From: Trebonia sp963774945
GTDB taxonomy: Bacteria; Actinomycetota; Actinomycetes; Streptosporangiales; Streptosporangiaceae
DNA: 64,000 bases
Assembly: GCA_963774945.1 (NCBI GenBank)
Contig: CAVZHA010000005.1
Coordinates: 62,001 to 126,000 of the forward strand
Direction: 5' to 3'
Part shown: in pieces, positions 36,116-46,519 of the stretch
Layout: every line of letters begins with the position of its first letter
Numbering within the stretch: position 1 is the stretch's first letter
Position numbers and translations under genes: made by a program
The notes under the pieces: generated by a model
Seen by the model: only the letters and a program-made list of their open reading frames with translations
Database searches by the model: none
Told to the model about the DNA's origin: nothing

Positions 36116-37025
36116 GTGACCCCCGATCCTGCTACGCCAGCGCCGGATGCTGAGTCCGGCGCCGGGCTAGCGGACGACCAGGCGACCAGTCGGACAGACG
36201 ACGGACGAACGCACCGCGGACCGACGAGACCAGCGGAAGACGACAGCAGACGAGCAGAAGGCGGCCAAGCGGAAGCGGCCGTTCTGGCGCGATCTCGCCG
36301 TCATCGTGATCGCGGCGCTGGTCCTGACGATCCTGCTCAAGGCATTCGTCGTGCAGGTGTTCTCCATCCCCTCCGGGTCGATGGAGAACACCCTGCTTCC
36401 CGGTGACCGGATCCTGGTCAACAAGATGGTCTACCGGTTCCGCCCGATCGAGCGCGGCGACATCGTGGTGTTCAGCGGGTCCGGGTCGTGGGACCCGCCG
36501 ACGTCCCGGTCGGCAACCCGTTCGCCCGAGTCTGGGACGACGTGACCGGCCTGGTCGGGATCGCCGGCCCGGGTACCGACTACGTCAAGCGCGTGATCGG
36601 CGTCCCCGGCGACCATGTCGTCTGCTGCAACGCGCCGGGCCAGATCACGGTCAACGGCGTGGCGCTGAGCGAGAAGTCCTACATCTACCCGGAGGCGGCG
36701 CCGTCCCAGATCCGGTTCAACATCACCGTGCCGCCGGGCAGGCTCTGGGTGATGGGCGACAACCGGGCCGACTCCGACGACTCCCGTTACCGGCTCGGCG
36801 ATCCCGGCGGCGGGACGATCCCGGAGAGCGCGGTCGTGGGCCGGGCGTTCGTGATCATCTGCCCGCTGTCCCGGATCGGCGATCTGCCCATCCCGAACAC
36901 CTTCCAGCAGGCCGGCCTGCGCGCGGCGGCCGCGGTCGGCGACCGCGCCGCCCGCCGCCGTCGGCGGCGGCGCCGCCGCCCTGTCCGGCGGCGTGCTCGT
37001 CTGGCGTCGCCGTCGGCGGAGCTGA
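36116..37025 (+). CDS. lepB: Type I signal peptidase (first copy), three frame changes
   Basis: Membrane serine protease removing Sec signal peptides. After an acidic N-terminus come one membrane segment (DLAVIVIAALVLTILLKAFV), the catalytic-Ser box FSIPSGSMENTLLPGDRILV, the catalytic-Lys box YVKRVIGVPGDHV, and box D/E VMGDNRADSDDSR. Pieces lie in three frames, with shifts near 36210-36250, near 36490 (one base missing) and near 36950. After the last repair the protein ends in a Gly/Ala-rich hydrophobic segment plus an Arg-rich tail (GVLVWRRRRRS, TGA 37023-37025), a C-terminal membrane anchor typical of actinobacterial signal peptidases. Confidence 0.85.
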
Positions 37026-37162
37026 GTCCGCGCCGGGATGGCCGCGGTCTGCGGCTGGAATCAATACGGCGGCAGTTGGGCCGGGCCTGACGGAAGTGGC
37101 GATACGCTCACAGTGATGAGCGATGACGACGCGGCCTGGCGGAGCGGACAGGGGGAGCGCGG

Positions 37163-38407
37163 ATGAGCGGTTCGGGCGCGCGGGACGGCTTTGGATCGCC
37201 GCCCTGGGACCCGGCCGATCCGGTGCCCCACCCCGACCTGGACGACACCCAGGCGCTGCCGGGCCTCGGCTCGATCCCGGGGCCGGCCGGTCCCGGTCCA
37301 GGACCGGCAGCGGCTCCGGCGGCCCCGGCGGCGACCCCGGCGATCGGTTCGGCGGAGGCGGCGCGCGCTTCGGCGGCGCCGCGCAGCGGCGCCGCCCGCG
37401 CCGATGAGACCCGCGTCGACCTAACGGCAGCCGTCGACGAGACCGACGGAACGGACCGGCCGACGGCGCCGACGGCACCGGCGGCAGCCGACGGCGGCAA
37501 GCGCGACGGCGGCAAGCCGACGGCGTGGCGGCAAGCGGGCAAGGGCGGCAAGCGCCGCCGCAGCTTCCTGGCGCGAGCTTCCCGTGCTCGTCGTGATCGC
37601 GCTGGTGCTCGCGCTGCTCATCAAGTCGTTCGTCGATCCAGGCGTTCTACATCCCGTCCGCCTCGATGCAGAACACCCTCGAGATCGGCGACCGGGTGCT
37701 GATCAACAAGATCGTCTACCACACGCGGCCCATCCACCGCGGCGACATCGTCGTGTTCGACGGCACCGGGTCGTGGGACCCCGCCGACGCCGTCGGCGAG
37801 CACGAACATCTTCAGCAAGGCGGTCAGCGAGCTCGAGGGCATCGTCGGCATCAGCCACGACTCCAACATCTACATCAAGCGCGTGATCGGGGTGCCGGGC
37901 GACCACGTGGTCTGCTGCAACGCCAAGGGCCAGGTCACGGTCAACGGGGTCGCGCTGACCGAGAGCTCCTACCTGTACCCGGGCAACCAGCCGTCCGCCC
38001 AGCCGTTCAACATCACCGTCCCGCCGGGCAGGCTCTGGGTGATGGGCGACCACCGGGCCGTCTCCTACGACTCCCGAGGGCACATGGGCGATCCCGGCGG
38101 CGGGACGATCCCGGAGAGCGGGGTGCTCGGCCGCGCCTTCGTGATCATCTGGCCGCCGAGCCGGTGGGGCTTCCTCAACATCCCCGCGACCTTCGAGCAG
38201 CCGCAGCTGAACGCGTCCAAGGCCGCGGCCGGCGGGTCGACCGCGGCGCTGGTCGCCGCGATGGACAACGGCACCCCGATCCAGGCGGCCGGGTCCGCCC
38301 TGCCGCTCGGCCTCGGCTTCCTCGGCGCGGTCCCGATCACCCTGCTGCAGCGCACCGCCCGCCGCCGCCTGAAGTCCCGCCGCCGCCGCTCCCGCCGCAA
38401 CGCCTGA
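37163..38407 (+). CDS. lepB: Type I signal peptidase (second copy), frameshifted
   Basis: ATG at 37163 after GGGGGAGCGCGG. A long Pro/Ala/Gly-rich cytoplasmic N-terminus (about 130 aa) precedes the membrane segment PVLVVIALVLALLIKSFV. Then Ser box YIPSASMQNTLEIGDRVLIN, Lys box IYIKRVIGVPGDHV, and VMGDHRAVSYDSRGHMGD. GDH replaces the more usual GDN, unlike the first copy. Single extra bases near 37567, 37635 and 37798 explain the three breaks. C-terminal hydrophobic segment and Arg-rich end. Tandem signal peptidases are normal at this locus in actinomycetes. Confidence 0.87.
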
Positions 38408-38462
38408 AGGCGACTGCGGCCGAGCCGGGAGCGCCGGGCCGGTTGGCGTACGCTTCTTGGTG

Positions 38463-39119
38463 ATGGTCGCTCCCTCCTACACGCCGCGGCGTAATGCCGG
38501 CCTCGCCGCCTATGAGAACGTGCTCGCGCGGGCCGGGCTCGCCCCGGTCGCGGGCATTGACGAGGCCGGGCGCGGGGCGTGCGCCGGGCCCCTGGTGGTC
38601 GCCGCCGTCGTGCTCGACCAGGCGGCGATCAAGCGGATGCCCGGCCTGGCCGACTCCAAGCTGCTCACCCCGGCCGTCCGCGAGGACCTGTACGCGCAGA
38701 TCACCAGGAAAGCGGTCGACTGGCACGCGGTGGTGATCCCGCCCGCCGAGATCGACCGCCTCGGGCTGCACGTGTGCAACGTCGAGGGGATGCGCCGCGC
38801 GTTCGCGGGCCTGACCAGCCGCCCCGGGTACGTGCTGACCGACGGCTTCCCGGTCAAAGGCCTGACCGCGCCGAACCTGGCGATGTGGAAGGGCGACCGG
38901 GTGGCCGCGTCGGTCGCCGCCGCGTCGATCGTGGCCAAGGTGACCAGGGACCGGATGATGCGGGAGCTTGATGAGCGTTATCCGGAATATGGCTTCTGCC
39001 GTCACAAGGGGTATGTAACCGAGGAGCACCAGCGCGCGCTGGCGGTGCACGGGCCGTCCGCGGTCCACCGCCGGTCGTTCCGGAACGTCACCGACGGTCT
39101 GCAGGGGGAGGGAGAATAG
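38463..39119 (+). CDS. rnhB: Ribonuclease HII
   Basis: Removes ribonucleotides from DNA:RNA hybrids. GIDEAGRGACAGPLVVAAVV carries the first catalytic Asp/Glu, followed by LADSKLLT, LTDGFPVKG (catalytic Asp), and KGDRVAASVAAASIVAKVTRD. ATG at 38463 is preferred to the overlapping TTG at 38457. 218 aa, intact amid frameshifted neighbours. Confidence 0.95.
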   Translation: MVAPSYTPRRNAGLAAYENVLARAGLAPVAGIDEAGRGACAGPLVVAAVVLDQAAIKRMPGLADSKLLTPAVREDLYAQITRKAVDWHAVVIPPAEIDRLGLHVCNVEGMRRAFAGLTSRPGYVLTDGFPVKGLTAPNLAMWKGDRVAASVAAASIVAKVTRDRMMRELDERYPEYGFCRHKGYVTEEHQRALAVHGPSAVHRRSFRNVTDGLQGEGE

Positions 39120-39124
39120 GAGAC

Positions 39125-39463
39125 ATGAGCGCGGAAGACCTGGAGAAGTACGAAGCGGAGATGGAGCTGCAGCTCTACCGCGAGTACCGGGACGTCGTCG
39201 GCCTGTTCACCCATGTGGTGGAGACGGAGCGCCGGTTCTACCTGACCAACGACGTGGACCTGAAGGTGCGGGCCGCGGACAACGGCGAGGTCTTCTTCGA
39301 GGTCACCATGCACGACGCCTGGGTGTGGGACATGTACCGGCCTGCCCGTTTCGTGAAGAACGTGCGGGTAGTGACCTTCAAGGACGTCAACATCGAGGAG
39401 TTGGCCAAGAGTGACCTCGAACTGCCCGCCGACGAGAACGGCAAGCCCGGCTTCTCGGCGTAA
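39125..39463 (+). CDS. DUF2469 family protein
   Basis: 112 aa, start 6 nt after rnhB with GGAGGGAGAATAGGAG upstream. MSAEDLEKYEAEMELQLYRE and VETERRFYLTNDVDL are the DUF2469 signature (an actinobacterial family always next to rnhB). Acidic, soluble. The function is not established. Confidence 0.93.
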   Translation: MSAEDLEKYEAEMELQLYREYRDVVGLFTHVVETERRFYLTNDVDLKVRAADNGEVFFEVTMHDAWVWDMYRPARFVKNVRVVTFKDVNIEELAKSDLELPADENGKPGFSA

Positions 39464-39481
39464 ATCGGAAGCGCAGGCCGC

Positions 39482-40208
39482 ATGCTAGGCCTGCCCGACG
39501 GGGTGACCGCCTGCCTGTTCGACATGGACGGGGTGGTGACCAAGACGGCGGTGGTGCACGCCGCCGCCTGGAAGCAGATGTTCGACGAGTTCCTGCCGCA
39601 CGTCAGCCGCGGCCAGGCCCCGTTCGACTCGGCCAAGGACTACGACGACTACGTCGACGGCAAGCCGCGGCTCGACGGCACCGAGTCGTTCCTCGAGTCG
39701 AGGCACATCAACCTCCCCACCGGCGACCCGGACGACAAGCCGGGCACGCCCACCGTGTACGGCCTCTCCAACCGGAAGAACGAGCTGGTGCTCGAGGTGC
39801 TGAAGCGCGACGGGGTCGAGGTCTACCCCGGCTCGCGCCGGTACATCGACGCCGTCCGCAGCGGCCGGCCTCAAGACCGCGGTCGTCTCCTCCAGCGCCA
39901 ACACCGAGGCGGTGCTGGAGGCGGGCGGGGTGGCGGACCTGTTCGACGTCCGCGTCGACGCCAACGTCGCCAAGGAACGCGGGCTGCACGGCAAGCCCGC
40001 CCCCGACACCTTCCTCGAGGCCGCCCGGATGCTCGGCGTCGCCGCCGGCCAGCGCCGCCGTCTTCGAGGACGCGCTGGCCGGGGTCGCGGCCGGCCGGGC
40101 GGGCAAGTTCGGGCTGGTGGTCGGGCGTAGACCGGGTGGGGCAGGCCGACGAGCTGCGCGCAGCACGGCGCCGACGTGGTGGTCAAGGACCTGGCGGACC
40201 TGCTGTAA
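39482..40208 (+). CDS. HAD-type beta-phosphoglucomutase, frameshifted
   Basis: Isomerises beta-glucose 1-phosphate to glucose 6-phosphate in related enzymes. The nucleophile motif is CLFDMDGVVTKTAVVHAAAW, followed by the cap domain and GLSNRKNELVLEVL. The rest lies in other frames: KTAVVSSSANTEAVLEAGG, RVDANVAKERGLHGKPAPD and a VFEDALAGVAAGRAG motif, with breaks near 39868, 40050 and 40125-40165. TAA at 40206-40208. The GH65 gene starts 21 nt later; the pair is a standard phosphorolytic disaccharide module. Confidence 0.82.
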
Positions 40209-40229
40209 GTCGGACGGGAAGGCACTCAA

Positions 40230-42687
40230 GTGATCACGAACGAGCCGTACGGCGCCGAGCCCTGGTCCCTCACCGAGAGCAGCCTCGACCTGGACCTGCT
40301 CGCGCAGAGCGAGTCGGTCTTCGCGCTGTCCAACGGGCACATCGGGCTGCGCGGCAACCTCGACGAGGGCGAGCCGAACGGGCTGCCGGGCACCTACCTG
40401 AACTCGCTGTACGAGGACCGGCCGCTGCCGTACGCGGAGGCCGGGCTACGGGTTCCCCGACATCGGGCAGACCGTCATCAACGTCACCAACGGCAAGATC
40501 ATCAGGCTGCTGGTCGACGACGAGCCGTTCGACATCAGGTACGGCACCGTGCACGACGCACACCCGCACCCTCGACCTGCGGGCCGGCACCCTGACCAGG
40601 AACGTCACCTGGACGTCGCCCGCCGGGCACACCGTCAAGGTCAACTCCGTCCGGCTCGTCTCGCTGACCCAGCGCGCGGTCGCCGCGATCTCCTACACGG
40701 TCACGCCGGTCGACGAGCCGCTCCGCCTGGTGCGTGATGTCGGAGATGGTCGCCAACGAGGAGATCCCGGTCACCGCGGCCGACCCCCGCGCCGCCGCGT
40801 GCCCTCGCCAAGCCGCTGGTCAGCGAGGAGCACATGGCCGTGGACGGCGGGCAGCCCGCGCGCCGTCCTGGTGCACACCACCCGGTCGAGCAAGCTGCGG
40901 CTGGCCGCCGCGATGAGCCATGACATCCACGGCCCCGAGCGCATGGCGATCCAGTCCGAGTCGTTCCCCGACCTCGGCCGGCTGATGATCGCGGCCGAGG
41001 TCCCGGCGGGCGAGGAGCTCCGCATCGTCAAGTACCTCGGCTACGGCTGGTCCGCCGAGCGGTCCCGGCCCGCCCTGGTCGACCAGGTCAGCGGCGCGCT
41101 CGCGGCGGCCCAGCTGACCGGCTGGCAGGGGCTGCTCGACGAGCAGCGCGCGTACCTCGACGACTTCTGGGAGGGCGCCGACGTCGAGGTCGACGGCGAC
41201 GTCGAGATCCAGCAGGCGGTCAGGTTCGGCCTCTTCCACATCCTGCAGGCGGGCGCCCGGGCCGAGCACCGGCCGATCCCGGCCAAGGGCCTGACCGGGA
41301 CCGGGCTACGACGGGCACACGTTCTGGGACACCGAGACGTTCGTGCTCCCGGTGCTGACCTACACCCAGCCGGACGCGGCCGCCGACGCGCTCCGCTGGC
41401 GGTACAACATGCTGCCGATCGCCCAGGACCACGCCAAGGAGCTCGGCCTGGCGGGCGCCGCCTTCCCGTGGCGGACGATCCACGGCGAGGAGTGCTCCGG
41501 GTACTGGCCGGCCGGCACCGCCGCCTTCCACATCAACGCCGACATCGCCGACGCCGTCATCAAGTACCTGCGACGCCACCCAGGACGCGGAGTTCGAGCG
41601 GGAGGTCGGCGCTGCCGCTGCTGGTCGAGACCGCCCGGCTGTGGCGCTCGCTCGGCCAGCACGACGCCGACGGCAAGTTCCGCATCGAGGGCGTCACCGG
41701 GCCCGACGAGTACAGCGCGGTCAAGGACAACAACGTCTACACCAACCTGATGGCGCAGGCCAACCTCGCCGCCGCCGCCGACCTCGCCGCCAAGCTCAGC
41801 GACGAGGCCCGCGAGCTCGACGTCACGCACCGAGGAGGCCGCCGCCTGGCGCGACGCCGCGGCGGACATGTACATCCCCTACGACGAGCGGCTCGGCGTC
41901 CACCCGCAGCACGACGGCTTCACCAACTACGCCCGCTGGGACTTCGCCGCCACCCCGCCCGACCACTACCCGCTGCTGCTGCACTACCCCTACTTCCAGC
42001 TGTACCGCAAGCAGGTGGTCAAGCAGGCCGACGTGGTGCTGGCCATGCAGCTGCGCGGCGACGCCTTCACCCCCGAGCAGAAGCTGCGCAACTTCGACTA
42101 CTACGAGGCGCTCACCGTCAGGGACTCGTCCCTGTCCGCCTGCACCCAGGCGGTGATGGCGGCCGAGGTCGGCCACCTCGAGCTCGCCTACGACTACCTG
42201 GCCGAGGCCGCCTTCATGGACCTCCAGGACCGCGAGCACAACACCAAGGACGGCCTGCACATCGCGTCCCTGGCCGGCGCCTGGACCGCGCTGGTCGGCG
42301 GGTTCGGCGGGATGCGCGGCCGGGCCCGACGGCCTGCTCGTTCGAGCCCCGGCTGCCGCCGGGCCTCGCGGGGCTGACGTTCCGCATGCGCTACCAGGGG
42401 CGGATCATCCACGTGCGAACGTGCGCCACCACGACGCCAGCTACGAGCTGCTGTCCGGCGACCCGCTGCCGATCACCCACCACGGCCACCCGATCACGAT
42501 CGGCACGGAGATGGTGACCCGCGACATCTCGCCGGTCAAGCCGCGCCCAGTCCCGTCCCAGCCGGCCGGCCGCGCGCCGCAGCCCGGCGAAGCGACGGCG
42601 CGACCGGAAGCTAGGTTTCCGGCCGTCCCGGCTGAACGACCACCAGCGCGCAACAGGCACCGGTCGCTGATCGGCCACCGTCGCTGA
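40230..42687 (+). CDS. Glycoside hydrolase family 65 phosphorylase (kojibiose/trehalose/maltose phosphorylase-like), heavily frameshifted
   Basis: GTG at 40230 after GGGAAGGCAC. N-terminal ESVFALSNGHIGLRGNLDEG, central GYDGHTFWDTETFVLPVL, FPWRTIHGEECSGYWP, and GVTGPDEYSAVKDNNVYTN with the catalytic Glu, are GH65 signatures. C-terminal DASYELLSGDPLPITHHGHP leads to a stop at 42687. About ten breaks (near 40449, 40559, 40732, 40800, 40860, 41308, 41572, 41609, 41826, 42326), most repaired by deleting one base. Repaired length about 815 aa, normal for the family. With the mutase it would convert an alpha-linked disaccharide plus phosphate to central sugar phosphates. Which disaccharide is not readable. 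Confidence 0.85.
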
Positions 42688-42881
42688 ACGGCCCCGCGCC
42701 GTCAGCCGCGTTTCCCGACGCAGGCCGCAGGTCCCCCGGGCAGTAGAACAGGCGCCTACTGACATTCGGCCGAAGTTATCCACAGATCTGGCCGTCGCTG
42801 AAGATTTCCTCCACAGCCGTGCAATTCGCTGCTGTGCGGATTGCCGTCTGGCCGCCATCGTCGATGGTGGAGGTGGTGGCG

Positions 42882-43239
42882 ATGGGCGCGAAGGACGTGC
42901 TCGGCCGGGAAGGCGAGCAGGCGGCGGTCAGCTACCTGGAGGGTTGCGGGTTCCGGATCCTGGACCGGAACTGGCGGTCGCGCCGACGGTGAGATCGACA
43001 TCGTCGCGGTCGAGCGGCACACGTTCGTCGTCTGCGAGGTGAAGACCCGGTCGGGGACGCGGTTCGGCACGCCGCTCGACGCGGTCGGCCGGGCGAAGCG
43101 CGGCCGGCTGCGCAGGCTCGCGGCCCAGTGGCTGGCCGCGCACGGCATCCGCTTCGACCAGATCCGCATCGACGTGGTCGGCCTGCTCCGCGACGGCGCC
43201 GACGGCTTCACCGTCGAGCATGTCCGGGGGGTGGGCTAG
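42882..43239 (+). CDS. YraN/UPF0102 family nuclease-like protein, one frameshift
   Basis: ATG at 42882 with GGAGG 8 nt upstream: GAKDVLGREGEQAAVSYLEG. An extra C near 42984 breaks the frame just before DGEIDIVAVERHTFVVCEVK, the Endonuclease-like D...E.K core of the family. Ends at TAG 43237-43239, one base before comM. Repaired length about 118 aa is normal. The function is not established. Confidence 0.85.
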
Positions 43240-44786
43240 ATGACGCTCGCCCGCACGTTCTCGGTCGCGCTGGTCGGCGTCACGGGCCACCTGATCGAGG
43301 TGGAGGCGGACATCGCCAACGGGCTGCCCGCGACGATCCTGGTCGGGCTGCCCGACACGGCGCTGCGCGAGGCGCGGGACCGGATCCGCGCCGCGATCGT
43401 CAACAGCGGCGAGAGCTGGCCGAACTCGAAGATCACGGTCGGCCTCTCGCCGGCCGCCCTGCCCAAGCGCGGCAGCGGCTTCGACCTGGCCATCGCGATC
43501 GCCATCCTCGCCGCCGACGACAGCCTGCCGCTGACCGCCCCGGCCGGGAAGATGTTCCTGGCCGAGCTCGGCCTGGACGGGCGGCTGCGCCCGGTGCCAG
43601 GGGTGCTGCCGGCGGTCGCCGCGGCCGAGCCCGGCGTGGACACGGTCGTGGTGGCCGCGCAGAACGTGGCCGAGGCCGCTCTGGTCCCCGGCGTGCGCGT
43701 GGTCGGGGCGTCGACGCCTGGCCGAGGTGGTCATCTGGCTGCGCGGCGGGCCGCCGCCGACGCCGCCCGACCCAGAGCCGTCGCCGGACGGCCCCGTGCC
43801 CGCGCTCGCCGCAGGCCAAGAAGCTGGACCTGGCGGAGGTGCTCGGGCAGGCGGAGGCGCGGATGGCGGTGGAGATCTGCGCGGCCGGCGGGCATCACCT
43901 GTCGCTGCTCGGACCGCCCGGGGCGGGCAAGACGATGCTGGCCGAGCGGCTGCCGACGATCCTGCCGAGGCTGGAGGCGGCGGCGGCGATCGAGGTGACG
44001 TCGATCCACTCGGTGGCCGGGGCGCTGACACCGGGGGACGGGACTGGTCGACGGTGCCGCCGTTCTGCGCCCCGCATCACACGTCGTCGAAGGCGGCGAT
44101 CGTCGGCGGCGGGTCGGGGCTGATCCGGCCCGGGGCGGCGAGCCTGGCGCATCGGGGGATCCTGTTCCTCGACGAGGCGCCGGAGTTCGGCCGGGACGTG
44201 CTCGACGCGCTGCGGCAGCCGCTTGAGTCGGGGGAGGTGGCGATCGCCCGGGCGACGGCCAAGGCGAGGTTCCCGGCCCGGTTCACGCTGGTGCTCGCGG
44301 CCAACCCGTGCCCGTGCGCCGCGCGCCGCGACGCCGGGCGGGTCCGGCTGCCGCTGCTCGCCGGCGGCCCGGCGCCGGTACCTGGGGCGGCTGTCGGGCC
44401 CGCTGATGGACCGGGTGGACGTGAAGGTCGTCCTGCAGCCGGTCAGCCGGCGCGACATGCTCTACGACCGCCGGTTCGCCGAGTCCTCGGCCGTGGTGGC
44501 GGAGCGGGTCGCGGCGGCGCGCGAGCGGTCGGCGGCCCGGCTGGCGGGGACGCCGTGGCGGCTGAACGCCGAGATTCCCGGCGCGCAGCTGCGCCGGGCG
44601 TTTCCCCCGCAGGCGGGGTCGATGAAGCCGCTGGAACGGGTGATGGAGCTCGGCCAGGTCTCCGCCCGAGGCGCGGACAAGATCATTCGGGTCGCCTGGT
44701 CGCTGGCCGACCTGGCCGGCCAGGACCGGCCCGGCGCCGACGAGGTCAACCTCGCGATCGGGCTGTGGCTGGGGGTGGCGCAGTGA
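43240..44786 (+). CDS. comM: YifB/ComM family Mg-chelatase-like AAA+ ATPase, frameshifted
   Basis: N-terminal domain (MTLARTFSVALVGVTGHLIE, VGLPDTALREARDRIRAAI, GLSPAALPKRGSGFDLAIA), then AAA+ core with LSLLGPPGAGKTMLAERLP (Walker A) and GILFLDEAPEFGRDVLDALR (Walker B), and C-terminal YLGRLSGPLMDRVDVKVVLQ. Breaks near 43720, 43815, 44040 and 44330-44385. In competent bacteria ComM is a branch-migration helicase acting with DprA, which follows with a 4-nt overlap. Confidence 0.88.
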
Positions 44787-46051
44787 GCGCCGCAGCGCAC
44801 GGCGGCGCGCTCGACGAGGAGTCGTACGCGCGGGCGGCGCTGACCTACCTGGCGGAGCCGGCCGACCGCTGGCTCAACGGGCTGATCTCGGCGCACGGGG
44901 CGGCGCGAACGCTCGAGGCGATCAGGTCGGGCCGGCTGCCCGAGCCGAGCGGCGACTTCCCGATGCCGCGACCCCTGCAAGCGGACGCTGCAGCGCTCCA
45001 TGGAGCGCTGGCGGGTGCGCCTGGACGAGCTGCCGACGCCGGATGAGGTGATCGCCTTCCGCGCGATCAGGCATCAGGCTCGTCTGCCCGGGCGATCCGG
45101 AGTGGCCCGAGCAGCTGGCCGACCTCGGCGTCGAGCAGCCGTACGCGCTGTGGCTGCGCGGCACCGCCGACCTGCGGTTCAACTGCCTGCGCTCGGTCGC
45201 GGTCGTCGGCTCGCGGGCGGCGACCGCCTACGGCTCGTACGTCGCGGCCGAGTTCGCCGCGTCGGTCGCGGCGCGGGGCTGGGCGGTGGTCTCCGGCGGC
45301 GCGTTCGGCGTCGACGCCTCGGCCCATCGGGGCGCACTCGGCGCGGACGGGGTGACCGTGGCGGTGCTGGCGTGCGGGGTGGACGTGCCCTACCCGGTCG
45401 GCCACACCGAACTGCTTGAGGCGGTCGCCGCCCAGGGCGTGATCGTCAGCGAGTGGCCGCCGGGCCGGACCGTGAGCAGGCTCAGGTTCCTGGTCCGCAA
45501 CCGGGTGATCGCGGCCCTCGCGACCGGGACGCTCGTGGTCGAGGCGGGCGAGCGCAGCGGGGCGCGTCAACACCGCCCGGCACGCCCGCGACCTCGGCCG
45601 ACGGCTGATGGCGGTGCCCGGCCCGGTCACCTCCGACCAGTCGGCCGGCTGCCACCACATCATCAGGGACTGGCAGGGCACGCTCGTCACCACCGCGGCC
45701 GAGGTCATCGAGCACCTGTCCCCGGTCGGCGCGACCCTCGAGCCGACGACGCGCCCGCCGTCGCTGACCCGCGCCGAGCGTCAGCCCGCGGATCAGCCCG
45801 GCCGACCGCCGCCGCCCCAGGACGGCCGACCGGCGCGCGGCGGCGTCCGGCCCGCGCTTGACCTCGACGCCATGGACCTGGAGACGACCCAGGTGCTCGA
45901 CGCGCTGCCGGCGCGCGGCGGGATGGCGGCGACCCGGATCGCGCAGCGGGCGGGACTGGACCCGACCACGGTGGTCCGCTGCCTGGCCGCGCTCGCGGCG
46001 TCCGGCTTCGTCGAGCGCTGCGACGAGGGCTGGCGGCTGAGCCGCGCCTAA
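44783..46051 (+). CDS. dprA: DNA-processing protein DprA, frameshifted
   Basis: GTG at 44783. An N-terminal SAM-like part (ESYARAALTYLAEPADRWLN) precedes the Rossmann core in other frames: VAVVGSRAATAYGSYVAAEF, GAFGVDASAHRGAL and VSEWPPGRTVSRLRFLVRNR. The C-terminal winged helix DLETTQVLDALPARGGMAAT is in the last frame to TAA at 46049-46051. Breaks near 44970, 45085 and 45560. It loads RecA on incoming single-stranded DNA in transformable species; its role in actinomycetes is less clear. Confidence 0.88.
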
Positions 46052-46074
46052 ACGCCGCCTAAACGCCGCCTAAA
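46041..46074 (+). repeat. 11-nt tandem repeat over the dprA stop codon
   Basis: Three near-identical units of GCCGCCTAAAC begin inside the last dprA codons and continue past the stop. Each unit contains TAA, so the stop codon itself is repeated. Probably replication slippage. Confidence 0.75.
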
Positions 46075-46519
46075 TGCCGCGCCTGAACCGAGCGCTACCC
46101 GGGACCTGACCCGCGCGGACGGCTGCCGGGCGGATACATTGCGTAGTCCTCACTGACCATGCGCCGCAACTCGCCAGGATCCTCGCTGACCAGCGCCCCG
46201 CCAAGGCCGTCGCGCCGCCGCGCCCAGAACCCGTCCGAGACCAAGCCGAACGGCGGACGCGCCAGTCCGCACTCGTCGCCGAAGCGTGCTCAAGCACCCG
46301 GACGACACGCAGCCTACAGCATCCCGATCAGCAGGCCAACCAGCGCAATAGCAGCCCGCCAGACGCAGCATCCCCCTGTCGGGGGTCAGCCACCTGCGCT
46401 GCCACCGCCGCGCGCGGACGGCTGGCGAGCTGCGCCGCGCATAACCACCGCGCCCAGACGCCGCGTAGAACATCGCCGAGGTCGTTCCCAACCGCCCCGG
46501 CCCGGTGCAGACTTTGCCC
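46075..46519. other. Gap between dprA and xerC without a supported gene
   Basis: About 445 nt. Open frames exist on both strands but show no recognisable protein pattern and no good ribosome-binding site. whiG, which lies between dprA and rpsB in several actinomycetes, is not here. No repeats or strong hairpins noted beyond the 11-nt array. Confidence 0.5.
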
